Shown here: piece after piece, positions 5,625 through 6,158 of the stretch | Numbering within the stretch: the stretch's first letter is position 1 | Layout: every line of letters begins with the position of its first letter | DNA from: QHWK01 sp035315685 | GTDB lineage: Bacteria > Acidobacteriota > Vicinamibacteria > Vicinamibacterales > CAVVIG01 | Length of the DNA: 6,158 nucleotides | NCBI GenBank assembly: GCA_035315685.1 | Contig: DATFXR010000836.1 | Span: 1 to 6,158, forward strand | Direction: 5' to 3' | Notes under the pieces: model-generated | What the model saw: the letters and a program-made list of their open reading frames with translations, nothing else | Told to the model about the DNA's origin: nothing | The model's database searches: none | Program-made: the position numbers and the translations under genes

Positions 5625-6158
5625 TTACATCAGCAACAGCGGATCGATCTGGAACTCTGTCGGGTCGAGTGGCGAGACGATCGACGACGGACGCTGCGGA
5701 TCGTCGGTCTTCTCCCAGAGCTGCAACTCGTAGGGCAAATCGAGCCGCCGGCCGTCGCGCGCGATCAGCACGCGGACGTGCGGCCGGTACGGGTCGGGCG
5801 CGTAGACCTTCATCACCACGGCGACCGCGCCGGTGTTGAGCCGCACCAGATTGCCAGCCGGGTAGATGCCGACCAGCTGCACGAAGCGGCGCACCAGGTG
5901 CTGATCGAACTGCTGCCCGTCGTTGCGCTTCAGCACGGCGAGAATCCGGTCGGTGGGGAACGCTTGCTGATACTGGCGCTGCGACCGCATCGCGTCGTAG
6001 ACGTCGGCGATGCTGCAGAGCATCGTGCCGACGTTCAGCGACGCGCGTTTGGCGCGCGCCGGGTACCCCGAACCGTCGATGCGGAGGTGGTGCTCGAAGG
6101 CGACCACCGGCGCCAATGTCGGGACGTCGGGCGTCATGCGCAGGATCTCCGCGCCGTC
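5625..6158 (-). CDS. HD-GYP domain protein, C-terminal part (5' end outside window)
   Basis: The frame is open to the right edge, giving the last 177 residues before TAA (5627-5625). It shows the second half of an HD-GYP domain: HHLRIDGSGYP at fragment residues 23-33 and IADVYDAMRSQRQY at 50-63, then the terminal helices with GQQFDQHLVRRF and VGIYPAGNLVRL. The catalytic HD pair lies upstream, outside the window. HD-GYP proteins hydrolyse cyclic di-GMP, or in some lineages cGAMP, and act in the cytoplasm. The usual HHER motif is HHLR here, so Glu is replaced by Leu while both His and the DGxGYP loop are kept. A C-terminal tail of about 75 residues, starting at the YPAGNLVRL segment, forms a small beta-rich extension. 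It is the first visible gene of a cluster with the phosphatase and MGMT genes; no functional link is obvious. Confidence 0.88.
   Translation of the reverse strand, partial: DGAEILRMTPDVPTLAPVVAFEHHLRIDGSGYPARAKRASLNVGTMLCSIADVYDAMRSQRQYQQAFPTDRILAVLKRNDGQQFDQHLVRRFVQLVGIYPAGNLVRLNTGAVAVVMKVYAPDPYRPHVRVLIARDGRRLDLPYELQLWEKTDDPQRPSSIVSPLDPTEFQIDPLLLM

Overview
The window looks like ordinary chromosomal DNA from a high-GC Gram-negative bacterium, most likely an acidobacterium (Vicinamibacteria-like). This assignment is inference. It rests on the GC-rich coding style, the style of the secreted 166-residue protein, the sigma/anti-sigma/DUF4097 cassette, and a C-terminal remnant resembling the ends of acidobacterial kinase/beta-propeller proteins. 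I see no phage, insertion sequence, CRISPR, tRNA or rRNA.

Layout. Positions 2-439 (+) are the C-terminal end of an RNase E/G family ribonuclease, cut by the window edge. All other genes lie on the minus strand and converge on it. In minus-strand order they are: the C-terminal part of an HD-GYP domain protein (cut by the right edge, ends 5625); a secreted PafA-type alkaline phosphatase (5615-4002); a short MGMT-family DNA alkyl-transferase-like protein overlapping it (4014-3658); an ECF sigma factor (3624-3043); its zinc-finger anti-sigma factor (3040-2243); an exported DUF4097 repeat protein (2241-1219); and a small secreted protein (1129-629) with its own -10 box and a hairpin terminator.

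Two transcription blocks seem likely. HD-GYP, phosphatase and MGMT genes are 9 nt apart or overlapping. Sigma, anti-sigma and DUF4097 genes are separated by only 2 and 1 nt and should be co-translated. A possible ECF-type promoter (TGAACC, 17 nt, CGTATC) overlaps the MGMT stop codon just upstream of the sigma gene, which suggests an autoregulated envelope-response cassette. In that reading the membrane anti-sigma factor holds the sigma factor, and the exported repeat protein is either an output or a partner of the sensor.

The 189-nt convergent gap (440-628) is the most structured non-coding part. It holds a 13-bp inverted repeat directly after the ribonuclease stop, a minus-strand remnant of a lost gene's C-terminus, an 11-bp terminator hairpin, and a four-run G-quadruplex motif whose last G-run overlaps the hairpin stem. 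I found no wholly new system. The best leads are this hairpin/G4 overlap, the candidate sigma autoregulation site, and the unusual MGMT variant.
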